Below are positions 59,301 through 60,483 of a stretch of 60,483 bases of DNA, piece after piece. The notes beneath the pieces were generated by a model, which saw only the letters and a list, made by a program, of their open reading frames with translations, was not told where the DNA came from and did no database searches. Numbering within the stretch: position 1 is the first letter of the stretch; each line of letters begins with the position of its first letter. A program made the translations under genes and the position numbers. Source of the DNA: Lachnospiraceae bacterium UBA3689 (lineage in GTDB: Bacteria > Bacillota > Clostridia > Lachnospirales > Lachnospiraceae); assembly GCA_002371465.1 (NCBI GenBank), contig DFIU01000017.1, forward strand, positions 1 to 60,483. Reading direction: 5' to 3'.

Positions 59301-60414
59301 GAGTTATATCAAAATAGTCTCCTTCGTGCAGGTCTGCTCCACTTGAACTTGCATCCCAGTCCATTGCAAGATAAAACTTATCTGTGAAGTAGACCTTTTC
59401 TACATCCTGACCACTTAAATTTTGGATCGTGAAATTTGTAATAGTGGCAGGCACCTCCCTGGGAGTGGCTGCCGGCGCCCTCCTTGGGACCCTCAGAACC
59501 ACGGCATAAGGAGAAAAGCTGTCCGCGCTGACACTGACCTCTGCGCCGCTGCCCTTCGCAGGTGCAGACGTGCTTCCGAGCGTCTCTTTTCCCGCTTCAC
59601 CTGCATGGATAACCTGCAGCTCAGCCTGTTCACCGTCCGCAACAGAAAGGTCTGATCCGCCGCTGACAGAAAAAGTCACATTGACAGTCTTTCCATTCTG
59701 CGGCTGAACCTTGTTTCCATCGGCATCCTTAAACGTAATATCGAAAGCGACTGCGGCAGAAGCTTCCCCGTCTGAAGCCAGAGCTTTCGCCTCATCTGAA
59801 CTAAGCGGCAAAATGGAAAGCGTTGTCCCCTTGGGGAAGGACCCCTCCGGTGCGTTTACCCGGACCGTAACTCCATCACTTGTTTTGCTTCCCGTGATGG
59901 GATTCGTATTGTAAGCGGCCGTATCTTTGCCTGCTTGAACTTTCTCAGAAGGTTCCGGAACATTTTCTTTCGATTCCGCCATCTGATCAGCTTTTTTCAC
60001 AGATGCTGACTGACCGGCTTTTACATCAGGTGCTGATGAATCAGCTTTTTTTGCAGATGTCGACTGACCAGTTTTCACATCAGGTGCTGACGGCTTGCTT
60101 TCCCCAATGGATGCTGCAGAACTGTCAGCTGCAGAATCAGACCCCTCACCGTTTTTTAACGTCTCATTCTGCCTTTTTTTAGAGACAGGCGGCTTTTCCT
60201 CAGAAGCTGCAGGAGAAGTGCCTCCCTTCTTATCCACCTGCTTGATACTTGTTGCATCCTCAGAATTCTCCTTGCTCGCATTCGGAGCGGAGCTTACAGA
60301 GGATGCTGCCGCTGGATTACTGTCTGCACTTTCAGCAAACACAATTTGCGAGCTGATGCTGAACAGCATCGTAACTGCAAGCAAAATGCTCAACAGTTTT
60401 CTTGACCTTTTCAT
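56338..60414 (-). CDS. Cell-wall-anchored adhesin with Cna-B repeats
   Basis: A 1358-residue surface protein. The signal peptide ends near residue 27 (IVFAES). A Ser/Ala/Lys-rich region (30-165) includes a duplicated 18-residue unit, SAPDVKTGQSTSAKKADS. Adhesin-type Ig-like domains follow (about 325-610). A SpaA-type domain (626-712, KLTKVDADNNSTVLAGAVFEV to APAGYEL) precedes six Cna-B repeats (716-1289). Repeats begin with (S/T)xTKxW and end in TN(T/S)H(T/A)P, with Lys and Asn placed for isopeptide bonds. A Pro-rich stretch, GAPKTGD (1320-1326), a membrane helix and a basic tail (RRKKEERK) form the sorting signal. GAAAGGAATGG precedes ATG 60414. Confidence 0.93.
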   Translation of the reverse strand: MKRSRKLLSILLAVTMLFSISSQIVFAESADSNPAAASSVSSAPNASKENSEDATSIKQVDKKGGTSPAASEEKPPVSKKRQNETLKNGEGSDSAADSSAASIGESKPSAPDVKTGQSTSAKKADSSAPDVKAGQSASVKKADQMAESKENVPEPSEKVQAGKDTAAYNTNPITGSKTSDGVTVRVNAPEGSFPKGTTLSILPLSSDEAKALASDGEASAAVAFDITFKDADGNKVQPQNGKTVNVTFSVSGGSDLSVADGEQAELQVIHAGEAGKETLGSTSAPAKGSGAEVSVSADSFSPYAVVLRVPRRAPAATPREVPATITNFTIQNLSGQDVEKVYFTDKFYLAMDWDASSSGADLHEGDYFDITLPSEMRFPSDSASVDFNIYGDDGTTVIATAHVSPGANNTGGTVRVTFADWVEGKENIKGNIHLAATFDRQQIQNDKDNTFSVTVNGQVTPVEVHVTGPQGLKPEVIGKWGQTASSGAKDEAEWYVRINHQKATLTNVVISDHLSAGAGNETYIPGSFILARVEMDAYGDIKQTYESDNSADLSGRLTISTDRKSFSINLGDLNGDQYRLRYSTTYTPGTRLRNNVTLTSTQQTKTTSASHISADSGGSGTGNLANKIKLTKVDADNNSTVLAGAVFEVTRPDGSTFELTTGADGTVTSGSLTSGTYKVKEKTAPAGYELNTEEFTLQVSPDSAAVRTVTDKKLLISVSITKKWEDADNQDGIRPSADDFASKIKLMNGTEEVTGYTPIVTDNGDGTYTVKYSDLPEYVNGSKADYKIAEDSIDGYTADKTSAADGETITNSHTPDTTEISITKKWADTNNQDGIRPSANEYAAKVHLMNGDTEVENVVPTVTDNGDGTYTVTFSNLPKSSNGTAINYTVKEDAVDGYEADQSTVSNGQTMTNTHTPETTSVSGTKTWNDNNDQDGARPESITIRLLANGEEVQSKEVTASDSWSWTFSELPKYKDGAEISYSVKEDAVTDYSASYDGTNVTNTHAPGKTSIAVTKAWNDSNNQDGKRPNDVTVHLLADGEDTGKTVTLNEANHWSASFEELDAKKAGKDIVYAVKEDAVAGYDVAITGDAKTGYTVTNTHTPETTSVSGTKTWEDNNDQDGARPEKITIRLMANGTEVANKEVTAADDWKWSFDNLAKYEKGKEIVYTVTEDAVTDYTSEVKGYDVTNTHAPGKTSIAVTKAWDDRDNQDRIRPKSVTIHLLADGKDTGKVLTLNGENQWTGSFTNLDLYANGEKINYSVTEDAVSGYQTSITGDEIKGFTVVNTHTPDNKPPKPVPPTPGNKPPRPTPSTGSRATRTGAPKTGDSANILLYGVLLAASLTAVVMLLAARRKKEERK
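56548..57663 (-). repeat. Tandem duplication of a two-repeat Cna-B unit
   Basis: Residues 918-1104 (57663-57103) and 1105-1289 (57102-56548) are two copies of a unit of about 186 residues. Each contains one repeat starting TTSVSGTKTW and one starting KTSIAVTKAW. The two earlier Cna-B repeats (716-917) are of a different kind with VTDNGDGTYTV. Extended units like this arise by slippage or recombination and vary between strains. Confidence 0.85.
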
Positions 60415-60441
60415 AGATCACCATTCCTTTCTATATGATTC

Positions 60442-60470
60442 AAAATATGGTCTTTACATCCTCTTTTCAA
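60442..60470 (-). promoter_or_regulatory. Promoter of the surface protein gene
   Basis: On the minus strand TTGAAA (60470-60465) and TATTTT (60447-60442) are separated by 17 bp, about 30 bases before the start codon. Confidence 0.55.
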
Positions 60471-60483
60471 AAATGTAGACTTT

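Noticed and set aside
1..60483. tRNA, rRNA, CRISPR arrays, insertion sequences and replication origins
   Set aside because: I looked for cloverleaf segments, conserved rRNA stretches, spaced repeats, transposase motifs and DnaA-box clusters by eye and found none that I could support; a covariance-model scan would be decisive.

Overview
The window looks like a chromosomal segment of a Gram-positive Clostridia member, most probably Lachnospiraceae or a near relative. The reasons are purine-rich Shine-Dalgarno sites before almost every gene, several OmpR-type two-component systems beside ABC transporters, an ECF vitamin transporter subunit, a stand-alone methionine synthase reactivation protein, a UmuC-like/YolD SOS pair, a CdaR-glycerate kinase-GntP unit, and a Cna-B surface protein with a PKTG-type sorting signal. 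The genus cannot be fixed from the sequence alone. No tRNA, rRNA, CRISPR array or intact insertion sequence was recognised.

Left end (1-7.2 kb) is accessory in character. Two broken gene fragments (a C40/CHAP peptidase piece and a small membrane protein piece) suggest a decayed mobile element. They are followed by a MerR/TipA-like regulator, a complete Bce-type detoxification module (response regulator, intramembrane-sensing kinase, ATPase, large permease) and a TraX-like membrane protein. From 7.2 to 17.9 kb lie housekeeping and metabolic genes: a sodium:alanine symporter, a flavin reductase with a histidine phosphatase, leucyl-tRNA synthetase, coaBC facing an ECF S component (a plausible pantothenate-to-CoA pair), and a domain-permuted GH3 glycosidase.

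From 17.9 to 23.2 kb a two-component system converges on an ATPase plus two-permease operon. A 39-base copy of the GH3 gene tail reappears on the far side of this block, so it looks like an inserted cassette. A related two-component/ABC unit lies at 35.2-39.6 kb with a fused lantibiotic-immunity-like permease. The transporter promoters of both units carry four half-sites with an 11-bp period at exactly the same distance from the -10 element, and the kinases share sensor-domain motifs. Between the two units are dxs, a YgiQ-type radical SAM gene, an OGG1-like glycosylase, a coiled-coil NlpC/P60 hydrolase, the split methionine synthase and an SOS mutagenesis pair with two LexA boxes.

The right third is catabolic. 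CdaR faces glycerate kinase and GntP, followed by an aquaporin and a SEC-C methionine aminopeptidase. A ROK regulator then precedes a ChvE/MmsA/MmsB-like monosaccharide ABC transporter, a xylulokinase-type kinase, a small membrane protein, a FucI-type isomerase and a DUF4867-like protein, with hairpins between several of these genes. The window ends in a 1358-residue cell-wall adhesin on the minus strand with six Cna-B repeats, four of which form a duplicated two-repeat unit.
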